Assembly (NCBI GenBank): GCA_903858085.1
Contig: CAIOHJ010000125.1
Location: 1 to 46,850 of the forward strand
Direction of reading: 5' to 3'
DNA length: 46,850 bases
Source: an uncultured Chloroflexota bacterium
GTDB lineage: Bacteria > Chloroflexota > Anaerolineae > Caldilineales > Caldilineaceae
The notes under the pieces were generated by a model that had not been told where the DNA came from, searched no databases, and worked only from the letters and a program-made list of their open reading frames with translations. Position 1 is the stretch's first letter; every line of letters begins with the position of its first letter. A program made the position numbers and the translations under genes. Positions 22,601 through 30,073 of the stretch are shown here, one piece after another.

Positions 22601-23032
22601 ATGCGCGAGTTTGCTGTTTCTTTGGGCGCTGTGGTCGCCGGGGTCGAAATCAACAAGGAATGGGAACGGGTCGAGAGCCCCTGGTTCAATCTGTTCAACG
22701 AAATTTCCATCCAACCCTTCACCCCACAGGAGGCAACCTTGCTGCTGGTCGAGCCGGTGCGCGGCTACTACCTGTACGAACCGGCAGCCCTGGAGTTTAT
22801 CGTCGCCCAAAGCGAAGGGCGCCCCTACCGGCTCCAACAATATGGCATGGAGGCTGTCAACGAAATGCTGCGCCACAAACGCCGTCGAATCACCTATCGC
22901 GACGCACAGGTCGCACACGCCACCATCCAATCCATCCCTCTTTTGGGACAGCCAACTGCCCCTGCAGCGGCCGCAGAGCCCCTGATGGCTTCCAACATCT
23001 TCCCGGCACAGCCCTCCACAGGCAAAGGCTGA
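19661..23032 (+). CDS. Transmembrane receptor: beta-propeller + Y_Y_Y sensor fused to STAND-type NTPase
   Basis: A protein of about 1123 residues. The N-terminus carries a signal sequence (LALFAFLCLASPTMAQS). Residues about 45-650 hold a dozen or so two-component-propeller strands of the type LW(I/V)G(T/S)xxG (for example LWIGTADGLLAY, IWAATDRGVAYF, IWVGSETGLTWV). Residues about 674-750 are a Y_Y_Y-like Ig domain, and a single membrane helix lies near 768-790. The cytoplasmic part is a P-loop NTPase with Walker A GERRIGKTTL (near 843) and Walker B LLMDEMD, followed by a helical/winged-helix region. In the usual architecture this sensor is joined to a histidine kinase or GGDEF output; here no such domain exists. 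The start is uncertain: GTG 19613, ATG 19661 and ATG 19748 are all possible. Confidence 0.85.
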   Translation: MPHSSLLHRCHPFSALCRRLTNLPLWYSGMLALFAFLCLASPTMAQSLSDRHWVIFRRPDGLNSNDTLAITLYQEAIWVATANGISRYNGRWQSFTEALQQNAGPPAPIPLGRVTALVATADTLWAGTASGLLVRWQEGAGWQVEQTVGTAIHQLASNESTLWIGTADGLLAYKDSTTQPVPAIGNRPVLALAANDDFLWVGTDQTLWQLTADLTSAEIPQLHDEQGVPLQGPITALWAETPDHLWIASPTTLVEYQIPNDQAIFYSYPFGGDFAQITAINGNSSDSVWVASNGAGAVQFSLVDHEIASMRSWGGVAQDGLTADEVRGVTLDADGSVWFATSVGVYRYQPWAFQNIDNRLDALPVYDMIFDRLGQLWTAIGDEGIQMRADRYRPPLQYLPGTEGLPGNTLFALEEDESGRIWAATDRGVAYFSDQRWYSPPTLRTLAMTPASTLRADALGLWIGTVNGIARFLFATQSLEFEALLQGTPISTLEFDSVGRLWVASSTGQLWRRSIDGNWQKLSAAGNLRPDAPVTALQPETSSPGNMLAAFSGYGIYRYANGAWAQVKTSATLGDEPIFAMFSDPATHSIWVGSETGLTWVGLNDVIRFDSQDGLQSGAIRAIARDAKGVYWFGGDRGLAYYVPERGAPWIQLHTTTGTQTNAGQETLFTTTDLPVEFTFIYGDLQTSPARLQIFTRLRDSSSNVPPWQPTTGGSRHLTFPAPGSYTLDYMVRDQAFNRSAIHSVQLTVTPAPTYLTIPLLGRMETQAVQLLVISSLLTFFGFGFVSVEIWQHRRRVGEAVRRGYNPYISGEPVRRGEMFFGRHALLQRIVSTLHNNSIMIHGERRIGKTTLLYQLASTLRQIQDHDFWFVALYIDLEGTTENSFFHLLIEEIAHHVAALDHLDLASTATLERLLYHSLPDSLYSDREFSRDLRQILRLLEAYGAQRSPNRQLRLILLMDEMDTLSRFNHLIQQQLRRIFMREFAVSLGAVVAGVEINKEWERVESPWFNLFNEISIQPFTPQEATLLLVEPVRGYYLYEPAALEFIVAQSEGRPYRLQQYGMEAVNEMLRHKRRRITYRDAQVAHATIQSIPLLGQPTAPAAAAEPLMASNIFPAQPSTGKG

Positions 23033-23047
23033 ACAAGAGTGACTCCA

Positions 23048-24358
23048 ATGCGAATCCCTTACATCGTCGGACGGTGGGTCAACGGCAGCCGCCATTATGG
23101 CCGCCAACGGCTGTTCGACTACCTGCTCGACACACCAGACACCGCCACCTGGATCGTAGGCGCCAGGCGGATGGGCAAGACCTCCTTGCTGCGTCAGCTG
23201 GAGATGCTGACCGACTCTGCCGACAGCGAGCTGGTGCCTCTCTTTTGGGATATGCAAGGCTGTGAAAGCAGCCAGGCGCTCTCCGACGAACTTTTCCTGG
23301 CCCTCGAAGATGCCAGCAGCCGCTTCAGCGCACTCGGGATTGCTGTCGCCGAATGGGAAGGGCTGGACGCCCTGCTGATTCTGCGCCGGCTGGCCCGGAT
23401 CCTCCACAGCCGAGGACAGCGGTTGCTCCTGCTGATCGACGAGGCCGAAGTGCTCATTCAGATCGCCCGCAACGAAGCTGCCTGGCTGGCACGTCTGCGC
23501 CGCTCGCTACAGGACCCTGCGCTCAAAACGATGCTGGCCTCGACCAAATTGCTGATTCAACTCAACGCTGTGACCGCAGAGTGGCCCACCAGCCCCTTTC
23601 TCTTCGGCTTCAACATGGTCAACCTCTGGAGTCTGGACCCGGACTCGGCCGTTGCCCTCGTCGAACAGCGCCAGGCCCCGCGCCACGTGCACGCCAGCAG
23701 AGCAGTTCTCGAAGAGATTCTTCTGCACACCCACCGCCACCCCTACCTGATCCAATTCCTCTGCCAACGTCTCTACAGCGAAGACAGCGGCGGCCAGGGA
23801 TTTCTGCGGGCCCCCACCGACGAAGATCTGGATCCTGACCACCTGCTCGCCGGTTTTTTCTTGATCGACTTTCAGCAGATGACCCGTCTGGAACGGCGCC
23901 TGCTGCTCCTGGTGGGCCAACATACACTCACCACCGAAGCAGAGCTGCTGGCCGACCTGGCCGACGCCGACCCCCAGCGGATCCGCACCTATCTGTGGGG
24001 GATGGAAAAACTCGGCCATCTCCGCCGGATCTACGACCAGCTCGCTGTCGGCAACGAATATCTGCGTCGTTGGCTGCTGGCCAACCGCAGCCAGCTCGAA
24101 CAGATGGACGAAGCCCTGGTCGACGAGGAAAGCTTTGCACAGATCCTGCAGATCGGCTACACGCGCGAACCCGCCTCCTACCAGGTGGAGCTCGAACGGC
24201 TCGAACATCAGCACCGACAGCTCCAGGAAAGATTGGCTCTCTGTCAGCCCGATCAGCGTGTCGCGGTCGCCTCCGAACTGAATCGTCTTGGCCAACAGCT
24301 CGACCAGGTGCGCCGCGATGTCGCGCAGACCCGCCAACGTCTGCCACTGGCCCACTGA
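23048..24358 (+). CDS. STAND-type P-loop NTPase with C-terminal coiled coil
   Basis: A cytoplasmic protein of about 436 residues, starting 15 bp after the receptor gene and certainly co-transcribed. Walker A is GARRMGKTSLL (near residue 38) and Walker B LLLLIDEAEV (near 126). The helical/winged-helix portion (HRHPYLIQFLCQRLY, then LERRLLLLVGQHTLTTEAELLADLAD) has the pattern of AAA/STAND regulators. The last 50 residues (ELERLEHQHRQLQERL onward) are a strong coiled coil. There is no DNA-binding or enzymatic effector domain in the recognisable sense. The ATG at 23048 was preferred over a GTG at 23039. The NTPase core resembles the cytoplasmic domain of the receptor, so the two may assemble as a heteromer. 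The function is unknown. Confidence 0.8.
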   Translation: MRIPYIVGRWVNGSRHYGRQRLFDYLLDTPDTATWIVGARRMGKTSLLRQLEMLTDSADSELVPLFWDMQGCESSQALSDELFLALEDASSRFSALGIAVAEWEGLDALLILRRLARILHSRGQRLLLLIDEAEVLIQIARNEAAWLARLRRSLQDPALKTMLASTKLLIQLNAVTAEWPTSPFLFGFNMVNLWSLDPDSAVALVEQRQAPRHVHASRAVLEEILLHTHRHPYLIQFLCQRLYSEDSGGQGFLRAPTDEDLDPDHLLAGFFLIDFQQMTRLERRLLLLVGQHTLTTEAELLADLADADPQRIRTYLWGMEKLGHLRRIYDQLAVGNEYLRRWLLANRSQLEQMDEALVDEESFAQILQIGYTREPASYQVELERLEHQHRQLQERLALCQPDQRVAVASELNRLGQQLDQVRRDVAQTRQRLPLAH

Positions 24359-24479
24359 CCGTTCTGCCAACGTAACTGCTCAGGCAGAGAAGCCTGCTGA
24401 ATTGCAGTTGTCAAAATCGGTCAGAAGAAGGACATGGAACCGCTCCGCCTGGCCGCGAAGAGATCCCTATCGCACACGT

Positions 24480-24508
24480 TCCCGGTGAAGACGCTGTCGT
24501 CGCCGGGA
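24480..24508. other. Hairpin downstream of the STAND operon
   Basis: TCCCGGTGA and TCGCCGGGA pair over 9 bp (one G-U) around an 11-nt loop. It lies 122 bp after the stop with no T-run, so it is probably not an intrinsic terminator. Intergenic 24359-24915 holds only this, a second palindrome, a dispersed repeat, and the aminotransferase promoter and terminator. Confidence 0.4.
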
Positions 24509-24547
24509 TGACTGCGCTGGCGGGGAATTGGGTCGGCATAGACAAAG

Positions 24548-24570
24548 AGGGCGAAGTGTCCCTTCGCCCT
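24548..24570. repeat. REP-like palindrome
   Basis: AGGGCGAAG-TGTCC-CTTCGCCCT is a perfect 9-bp stem with a 5-nt loop, followed by ACAAATAG. The form (flanked by 'GTAGGGCGAA'-like sequence on one strand) resembles interspersed palindromic repeats that are frequent in filamentous Chloroflexota. It could also act as a weak terminator for the upstream operon. Confidence 0.5.
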
Positions 24571-24596
24571 ACAAATAGCCCGCCCTGCAGCCACCC

Positions 24597-24667
24597 CGCC
24601 GGTACGGTCGGGGCTCTGAACGGTTTACTTCCTGCGTCGCCGCCAACTCTTCCGCCAACCGCTGGTT
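24597..24667 (-). repeat. Dispersed repeat, copy A
   Basis: Read on the minus strand, this stretch matches 42929-43014 (plus) over about 70 bp with a few substitutions and a deletion of about a dozen bases. The shared ends are AACCAGCGGTTG and CCCGACCGTA. It contains no gene of its own. Its partner copy abuts a Y1-transposase relic, so it may be a mobilised non-autonomous element. Confidence 0.75.
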
Positions 24668-24787
24668 GCTGAATCGTTCCCCTGAGGTTTCGATCCACAG
24701 CGTTCGGAGAGCCGGTCGTTTTGTAAACTCGCTTGCCTTGCCGGGTGCGGCCTGTTCAGCGCGCCTTCAGCAGGCTTCTATGCCTGA

Positions 24788-24799
24788 GCAGGTACCTGC
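24788..24799. promoter_or_regulatory. 12-bp perfect palindrome just upstream of the aminotransferase promoter
   Basis: GCAGGTACCTGC lies 5 bp before the -35 hexamer. The position suits an activator or repressor site; the regulator is unknown. Confidence 0.4.
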
Positions 24800-24804
24800 C
24801 AGCT

Positions 24805-24833
24805 TTGTCCCTGGCACTTCTCTACAGTACAAT
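24805..24833 (+). promoter_or_regulatory. Promoter of the aminotransferase / GT2 operon
   Basis: TTGTCC (24805-24810), 17-bp spacer, TACAAT (24828-24833). Transcription would begin near 24840, only about 15 nt before the terminator hairpin. Confidence 0.5.
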
Positions 24834-24854
24834 GCAACCCAATCAGGTTTTTCC

Positions 24855-24888
24855 AAAGAGGCGGAGCGGCTCCGCTCCGCCTCTTTTT
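24855..24888 (+). terminator. Strong intrinsic terminator just upstream of the aminotransferase start
   Basis: A stem of at least 13 perfect GC-rich pairs (AGAGGCGGAGCGG / CCGCTCCGCCTCT, extendable by two A-T pairs) with a 2-nt loop and a run of five T. It lies 28 bp before the ATG at 24916 and downstream of the only recognisable promoter. It either ends upstream read-through or acts as an attenuator of the operon. Confidence 0.8.
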
Positions 24889-24915
24889 GAGCGCTTCAAG
24901 ATGGGTCTGCTTGCC

Positions 24916-26034
24916 ATGACACACGCTGTTCCATTGGTCGATCTGTCCGCACAATATGCTGCCATCGGCCCAGAGATCGACGCGGCCATCCGCTCGGTGG
25001 TCGAACGCGCAGCCTTTATCATGGGGCCTGAGGTACAGGCCTTTGAAATCGAATTTGCTGCCTTCTGCGCCACCCGCCATGCCGTCGGGGTCGCCAGCGG
25101 GACAGCAGCCTTGGAATTGACCTTGCGGGCCTGCCAGATCGGCGCAGGAGACGAGGTGATCACCAGCGCCCACACGTTTATTGCCACCGCCGAGGCGATC
25201 AGTGCGACCGGCGCTCGCCCTGTCTTCGCCGACATCGATCCTGTCACCTATACGCTCGACCCAGAGGCGGTGGCGGCAGCTGTCACCCCCGCCACCCGGG
25301 CGATCCTGCCTGTACATATTTATGGCCAGCCTGCCCACATGGATCGCCTCCTGGCCATCGCCGCCCGCCACGACCTGGTCGTCGTCGAAGATGCCGCACA
25401 GGCCCACGGCGCCCGTTGGCACGGGCGCCCGGTCGGCTCGCTCGGCCATGCAGCTTGCTTCAGCTTCTATCCAGGCAAAAATCTGGGTGCCTACGGGGAT
25501 GCCGGCGCCATCACCACCGACGACCCCCAGCTGGCAGCAGAGGTCGCTCTGCTGCGCAACCATGGACGCCGTTCCAAATACCTGCATGAGATCAAAGGCT
25601 ACGGCGAACGGCTCGACACGCTGCAAGCCGCTGTTCTGCGCGCCAAGCTGCCCCATCTCCCGACCTGGACCGCTGCCCGCCAACGCCTTGCCGCCCGCTA
25701 CAGCGAACGGCTGGCCCCGCTGGCAGAGCGGCTGACCTTGCCCGGTGTCGACCCGGCCGCCGAGGCAGTCTGGCATCTGTATGTCGTGCGGACGCAGCCG
25801 CGCGATGCCCTGCTCGACTCGCTCCAGCAGAGCGGCATCGGGGCTGGCATCCACTACCCGACCCCACTCCACCTGCAGCCAGCCTACGCCGACCTGGGCT
25901 ATCGACGTGGCGACTTGCCTGTGACCGAGAGGGTGGCCGAGAGCTGCCTGAGCCTGCCCCTCTATCCAGAGATGACCGAAGCCCAGCAAGATGCTGTGGT
26001 GGCGGCCATTGCTGCTTTCTTTGGCCAGCGATGA
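24916..26034 (+). CDS. DegT/DnrJ/EryC1/StrS-family PLP-dependent sugar aminotransferase
   Basis: A 372-residue aminotransferase acting on a nucleotide-linked keto sugar. It begins in family style with VPLVDLSAQY. It has ASGTAALEL (PLP phosphate loop, about 60-68), VEDAAQAHGA with the ring-stacking Asp159/Gln162 pair, and the PLP lysine Lys188 in SFYPGKNLGAYGDAG. Together with the WlbA-like dehydrogenase at 17.8 kb it could make a 3-amino-uronic acid sugar (WbpE/WlbC-like), but this is inferred. An ATG at 24901 is an alternative start. The stop overlaps the next gene's ATG (ATGA). Expression may be controlled by the leader terminator. Confidence 0.9.
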   Translation: MTHAVPLVDLSAQYAAIGPEIDAAIRSVVERAAFIMGPEVQAFEIEFAAFCATRHAVGVASGTAALELTLRACQIGAGDEVITSAHTFIATAEAISATGARPVFADIDPVTYTLDPEAVAAAVTPATRAILPVHIYGQPAHMDRLLAIAARHDLVVVEDAAQAHGARWHGRPVGSLGHAACFSFYPGKNLGAYGDAGAITTDDPQLAAEVALLRNHGRRSKYLHEIKGYGERLDTLQAAVLRAKLPHLPTWTAARQRLAARYSERLAPLAERLTLPGVDPAAEAVWHLYVVRTQPRDALLDSLQQSGIGAGIHYPTPLHLQPAYADLGYRRGDLPVTERVAESCLSLPLYPEMTEAQQDAVVAAIAAFFGQR

Positions 26035-27005
26035 ACGACATGCACAGAAGCCACCCCCTGCACGCCGGCCCGCCCCCTGCGATCTCGGTCGTGGTGCCAG
26101 CCCGCAACGAAGAGGCCACCATCGCAACGGTGGTCGAGCGAACCTACCAGGCCTTCGCACAGCTGGGGTGCAGCGGTGAGGTCCTGGTCGTCGACGACGG
26201 CAGCACCGACCGCACCGGGGCCATTCTGGCCACCCTGCGAACGCAGTACCCCTCGCTGCGGGTCTTCACCCGCCGCCGCAGCCGCGGCATGACTGCCGCC
26301 TTGCAGCAGATGTTCAGCGCCAGCTCCGGTGCGCTTGTGATTTTGATCCCAGCCGATCTGGAGTCAGACCCGCTGCTCGACCTGCCGGTGCTGGTGCACG
26401 CGTTGGAGAGGGCGGATCTGGACGTCGTCGCCGGCTGGCGCCAGGGACGTCGCGACCGCAAGGTTCTGGCCAGCAAAATTTACAACTGGGTGATGGCACA
26501 GCTGGCTGGCGTTCACGTGCACGACGGCAACTGGATCAAAGCCATGCGCCGTGAGGTCGTGGCCAGTTTCCCCCCGTTGCGCAGCGACTGGCACCGCTTT
26601 TTGTTGATGATCGCGGCCCACAACGGTTTTCGCATCGGAGAAGTCCCCACCTTCTACCAGCCCCGCCCGGCCGGCAGCAGCAAGTTCGGCTGGGAACGAA
26701 TTCCCAAAAGTTTCTTGGATGTGCTTGTTTTGAAGTTTCTGCTCACGTTCAGCGAAGCCCCCATGCGTTTTTTCGGGGGGTTGGGACTCGCCGGGCTGGT
26801 CGGCAGCACCCTGGTTTTTCTTTATCTGTTCTTGCTCTATGTGTTCACAGCGACACAGCAACGTCCGATCTTTCTGGCCGCCGGCATCGCCGCCATCCTC
26901 AGCGTGCTCCTCATCCTGGTCGGCTTCCTGGCCGAATTGATCGTCACCCAGGGAGAACGCATCACCCAGCTGGAAAACGAGCTGACCACCCGCCCGTCCG
27001 AATAA
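26031..27005 (+). CDS. Family 2 glycosyltransferase with C-terminal membrane anchor
   Basis: A 324-residue GT-A enzyme of the dolichol/undecaprenyl-phosphate mannosyltransferase (DPM1/ArnC) type. SVVVPARNEE at the N-terminus, VVDDGSTD (55-60) for nucleotide-sugar binding and IPADLESDP as the DxD-like motif are present. Two hydrophobic helices follow (GLGLAGLVGSTLVFLYLFLL and GIAAILSVLLILVGFLAELI). It probably transfers a sugar from a nucleotide donor to a polyprenyl phosphate, making the lipid-linked donor used by GT-C enzymes such as the GT39 protein encoded convergently. It is coupled to the aminotransferase by a 4-bp overlap. The sugar is not known. Confidence 0.9.
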   Translation: MNDMHRSHPLHAGPPPAISVVVPARNEEATIATVVERTYQAFAQLGCSGEVLVVDDGSTDRTGAILATLRTQYPSLRVFTRRRSRGMTAALQQMFSASSGALVILIPADLESDPLLDLPVLVHALERADLDVVAGWRQGRRDRKVLASKIYNWVMAQLAGVHVHDGNWIKAMRREVVASFPPLRSDWHRFLLMIAAHNGFRIGEVPTFYQPRPAGSSKFGWERIPKSFLDVLVLKFLLTFSEAPMRFFGGLGLAGLVGSTLVFLYLFLLYVFTATQQRPIFLAAGIAAILSVLLILVGFLAELIVTQGERITQLENELTTRPSE

Positions 27006-27044
27006 ACTCGTTCCCCGGCGGAGCGCTGGTTCAGGAGCACTGCT

Positions 27045-29054
27045 TCAAGGGGGGAGCACACGGGCGCTCCCACAGGCCACCGGCTCCCCGACCTCCTGCC
27101 CGGCCGGGTCGCGCAGCCTGACCTGCAGCGGATAGCTGCCCGGCGGGGTGGCCGGATTGAGGTTGACATCGACTTCATCGCGCACCACGCTGCCCACAGG
27201 CCACTGCGACGGCGGGTCACGGCGCAAAATTTCACCGTCCCGGTAAAGTCGCTCGCCCCACACCCCCTCCGGCCCGACCAGCTGCACGTCGGGCATGTAC
27301 GCCTGCTCGACAGCCGCCGTCGCCTGCCACCAGAGCCGCACATGCACCCACCCACTCGGAGGGTGCATCCGAAAATCGCTGGCAGCCACCAGAGGGGTGG
27401 TCACCTCGCAGGCCAGCAGACGCAGCCCTGGCGCCAGTTCGACGTCGACCCAGCTCGCCGAATCGGCCAAGGGCGGCACTTCTGCAAAACGATGGCGCAG
27501 GGCATAGCCGGTCACCTGAATCCCAGCCGGGTACTGTTCGGTCACCACCGGAAAGTGCTGGTCCAGCCAGCCTTCCACGACACGCTCGCTGTCGACACCC
27601 TCCAGATGGCTCTGCACCAGCCAGAGCGTGGCCATCCCCAGATCTTCCAGCCCGCGCACCGGGGGCTCTACCTCCGCACGCTGGCCCGGCTCCACCCTGC
27701 CCGTATACGGGTAAAAGACCGGCAGCTCCTGCTCGTCCACCCACTGCCGCAGATACCAGCGCAGCGCGATGTTGGTGTATTCAGCATGGCTGAACGCAGC
27801 CGCTGTCAGGCCCGGGCTCTGTTGTTGGTAGCCGGCCAGATAGGCCGCGGCGGCCCGCCAATCCTCGCGCAGCCGCTCCGGCGACCACAGCGCCGGCAAT
27901 GCCCCTGCCACCAGCAGCACCGTGGCCGCACCGGCAGCCCACCCGGCGGGGCGCCAGCGCAGCCCCACGGCAACCGCGCCGCGCGCAAGTGCCCACAGCA
28001 CATAAGGGGCCAGAAACAAAAAATAGCGGTCTTCCGCAAATACCGTGTCGCTGGCCCCCAGCAGCGCGCCACCGACTGCCAGGGGCCCCCCCAGCCAGAG
28101 ACAGAGCCAGAGCTGGTCGTCGCCCCCTCGGCCAGCACGCAGGAGCAGACCTGCCAACAGCAGCAGGGCCAGCCAGGTCATGAGCCAGGGCGCCACCGCT
28201 GCCGTCAGCCAGGGCGCCCGCCAGAGTGTCATCACCTGCAGCTGCCGCAACAGCTGTGCCCCAAAATTCTCGTAGGGCACACCCGGCATCCCTTCGCTGG
28301 CGTTGACTCCCCAGGCGCTGTGCGCCAGCGGCAGAAAGAGCAGCAGAGTCACCGTCAGCGCCCCCCCTCCCTCCAACAGACGACGCCAGCCACCGGCAGC
28401 GCCCGCCACTGCGCGCGACTGCCGCTCAGCAACCCACAGCCCGACCAACGCCAGCCCGGCAGCCGGCAGCACGAACGCGCTGAACAGATAGCTGTACAAC
28501 GCAAATGTGAACGCGCCGACACAGAGCGCCCACCACCCCAGACGGGTCAGCGCCCGCTGCCCCTGCCAGCCACGCAGCAGCGCATACCCCGCCCAGACAA
28601 TCCCCGTGGTCGCAGGCTGAAACATGCGCATCTCCTGGCTGTACCAGACCAGCACCGGGCTAAGCGCCGTCAATGCTGCTGCCAACAGCGCCACAGAACG
28701 GCCGCTGAGCCTCCGGGCCAGCAGCCACAGACCCACTACCGTCAAAACCCCAAGCAGCCCCCCCAGCAGACGCAGCGCCCAGTCGCTGTACGCCAACCCC
28801 AACGGTTCGAGCAGGTTGATCCAGCCATGCAGCAACAGATAATAGCCGGGCGGATGCTTGTCCTGGATCAACGGCAGCGTGCTCTGCCAGAGATAGCCGG
28901 CGTCCGAGCGGGCCCACCTCAAGCTGACGGCTTCGTCAAACCAGAAAGAATGGTAGTCCAGCTGCCAGAGACGGGTCCACACAGCCACCGCCAGGATCGT
29001 CAGCTCTGGCCAGAGCCCCCGCAGCCCTGCCCAGGCTCCCTTTCTCTCAGCCAT
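27045..29054 (-). CDS. Family 39 (GT-C) membrane glycosyltransferase
   Basis: A 669-residue polytopic protein. The first extracytoplasmic loop carries FWFDEAVSLRWA, the Asp-Glu signature of dolichyl/polyprenyl-phosphate-dependent mannosyltransferases (PMT_2/ArnT type). About eleven helices follow up to residue 400. A soluble C-terminal region (about 420-669) contains a beta-rich stretch at its end (HVRLWWQATAAVEQAYMPDV). It would use polyprenyl-phosphate sugar as donor on the outer face of the membrane. The ATG at 29054 overlaps the end of the ABC ATPase gene by 8 bp; an upstream extension exists but lies inside that gene. It is the last gene of the minus-strand operon. Confidence 0.85.
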   Translation of the reverse strand: MAERKGAWAGLRGLWPELTILAVAVWTRLWQLDYHSFWFDEAVSLRWARSDAGYLWQSTLPLIQDKHPPGYYLLLHGWINLLEPLGLAYSDWALRLLGGLLGVLTVVGLWLLARRLSGRSVALLAAALTALSPVLVWYSQEMRMFQPATTGIVWAGYALLRGWQGQRALTRLGWWALCVGAFTFALYSYLFSAFVLPAAGLALVGLWVAERQSRAVAGAAGGWRRLLEGGGALTVTLLLFLPLAHSAWGVNASEGMPGVPYENFGAQLLRQLQVMTLWRAPWLTAAVAPWLMTWLALLLLAGLLLRAGRGGDDQLWLCLWLGGPLAVGGALLGASDTVFAEDRYFLFLAPYVLWALARGAVAVGLRWRPAGWAAGAATVLLVAGALPALWSPERLREDWRAAAAYLAGYQQQSPGLTAAAFSHAEYTNIALRWYLRQWVDEQELPVFYPYTGRVEPGQRAEVEPPVRGLEDLGMATLWLVQSHLEGVDSERVVEGWLDQHFPVVTEQYPAGIQVTGYALRHRFAEVPPLADSASWVDVELAPGLRLLACEVTTPLVAASDFRMHPPSGWVHVRLWWQATAAVEQAYMPDVQLVGPEGVWGERLYRDGEILRRDPPSQWPVGSVVRDEVDVNLNPATPPGSYPLQVRLRDPAGQEVGEPVACGSARVLPP

Positions 29055-30024
29055 CCCGCAGCTGCTCACCCGTGCAGGCCAAAAAGACATCCCCCAGGCT
29101 GGGACGGTGGATGGCCACCTGGTGGATCGCAAAACCTGCCGCCAGTGTGGCGGCGATCAGCTCTGCCAGCCGACGCTCGCCGCTGTCCACCCCGATCTGA
29201 AAGCAGATCGACGGCTCGCCCAGCGGCCCTTCGGCGACATGGTGCACAAGGCTGGTGACAAAAGGCAGGCCTGCCAACAACGCGGACTGGCGCCCCACAT
29301 CCCCGGTACCCGCAAGGGTGACAACATCCGCTCCCATCTGGCCGATGAGCTCAGCCGGGGAGCCCGTCAGCAGCAGCTCGCCGTCGTCGAGGATCCCGAC
29401 GCGGTCCGCCAACGACTCTGCCTCCTCCATCGAATGGGTCGTCAGCAGCAGGGTAATCCCCTCCTCCTCGCGCAGTCGCCGAAGGTAGCGCCAGATCCCG
29501 GCGCGGTTCTGCGGGTCCAACCCCTGGGTCGGTTCATCCAGAAACAAAACTTGGGGGGAGGGCAGCAGGCCGCGCGCCAGTTCGAGCCGCCGTTTCATCC
29601 CCCCCGAATAGGTGCCGGTCTTGCGATCCAGCACGTCGCTGAGCTCGACCAGCGCAGCCAGCGCCGCAATCCGTCTTTTGCGCGTTGGGTGGTCAAGCCC
29701 ATAGAGGCGGCCATGAACGTCCAGCACCTGACGCCCGCTCAACTCGGTGTCGAGCACGATCTCCTGAAAGGTCACCCCCAAACGACGGCGAACCTCGGCG
29801 CTCTGTGTGACCACATCAAAACCAGCCACCGCTGCGCGCCCGGCGGTCGGCGCCAGCAGGGTGGTCAAAATCGAGATCAGGGTCGTCTTGCCAGCCCCGT
29901 TGGGGCCGAGCAGCGCATAAATTTCGCCGCGCTGCACGCTGAAGGTGACCCCGCGCAGCGCCTGTACGGCCCCGCCACGCCCAGGATAGCTCTTGACCAG
30001 TTGGTAACTTTCGATTGCGTTCAT
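29047..30024 (-). CDS. ABC-2-type exporter ATP-binding protein (DrrA-like), no permease nearby
   Basis: A 325-residue ATPase. Walker A is LLGPNGAGKTTLI, the signature YSGGMKRRLELARG and Walker B LFLDEPTQGLDP, followed by TTHSMEEAE. The C-terminal region (from about 215) fits the DrrA-type extension. Such proteins drive export of drugs, lipids or polysaccharides, but their partner is normally an adjacent multi-helix ABC-2 permease. Here the next gene is the GT39 enzyme, so the permease must be elsewhere, unless the GT39-family protein is a functional partner. The ATG at 30024 was chosen; longer frames run into the E1beta gene. Confidence 0.9.
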   Translation of the reverse strand: MNAIESYQLVKSYPGRGGAVQALRGVTFSVQRGEIYALLGPNGAGKTTLISILTTLLAPTAGRAAVAGFDVVTQSAEVRRRLGVTFQEIVLDTELSGRQVLDVHGRLYGLDHPTRKRRIAALAALVELSDVLDRKTGTYSGGMKRRLELARGLLPSPQVLFLDEPTQGLDPQNRAGIWRYLRRLREEEGITLLLTTHSMEEAESLADRVGILDDGELLLTGSPAELIGQMGADVVTLAGTGDVGRQSALLAGLPFVTSLVHHVAEGPLGEPSICFQIGVDSGERRLAELIAATLAAGFAIHQVAIHRPSLGDVFLACTGEQLRDG

Positions 30025-30073
30025 GCCATCCTCCAGCGGCCTCCTCAGACGAGGGAGGCCCGCCCAGCTCTTT

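Noticed and set aside
21407..23407. A long minus-strand frame across the receptor and NTPase genes
   Set aside because: It has no domain, while the plus strand shows propeller blades and Walker motifs.
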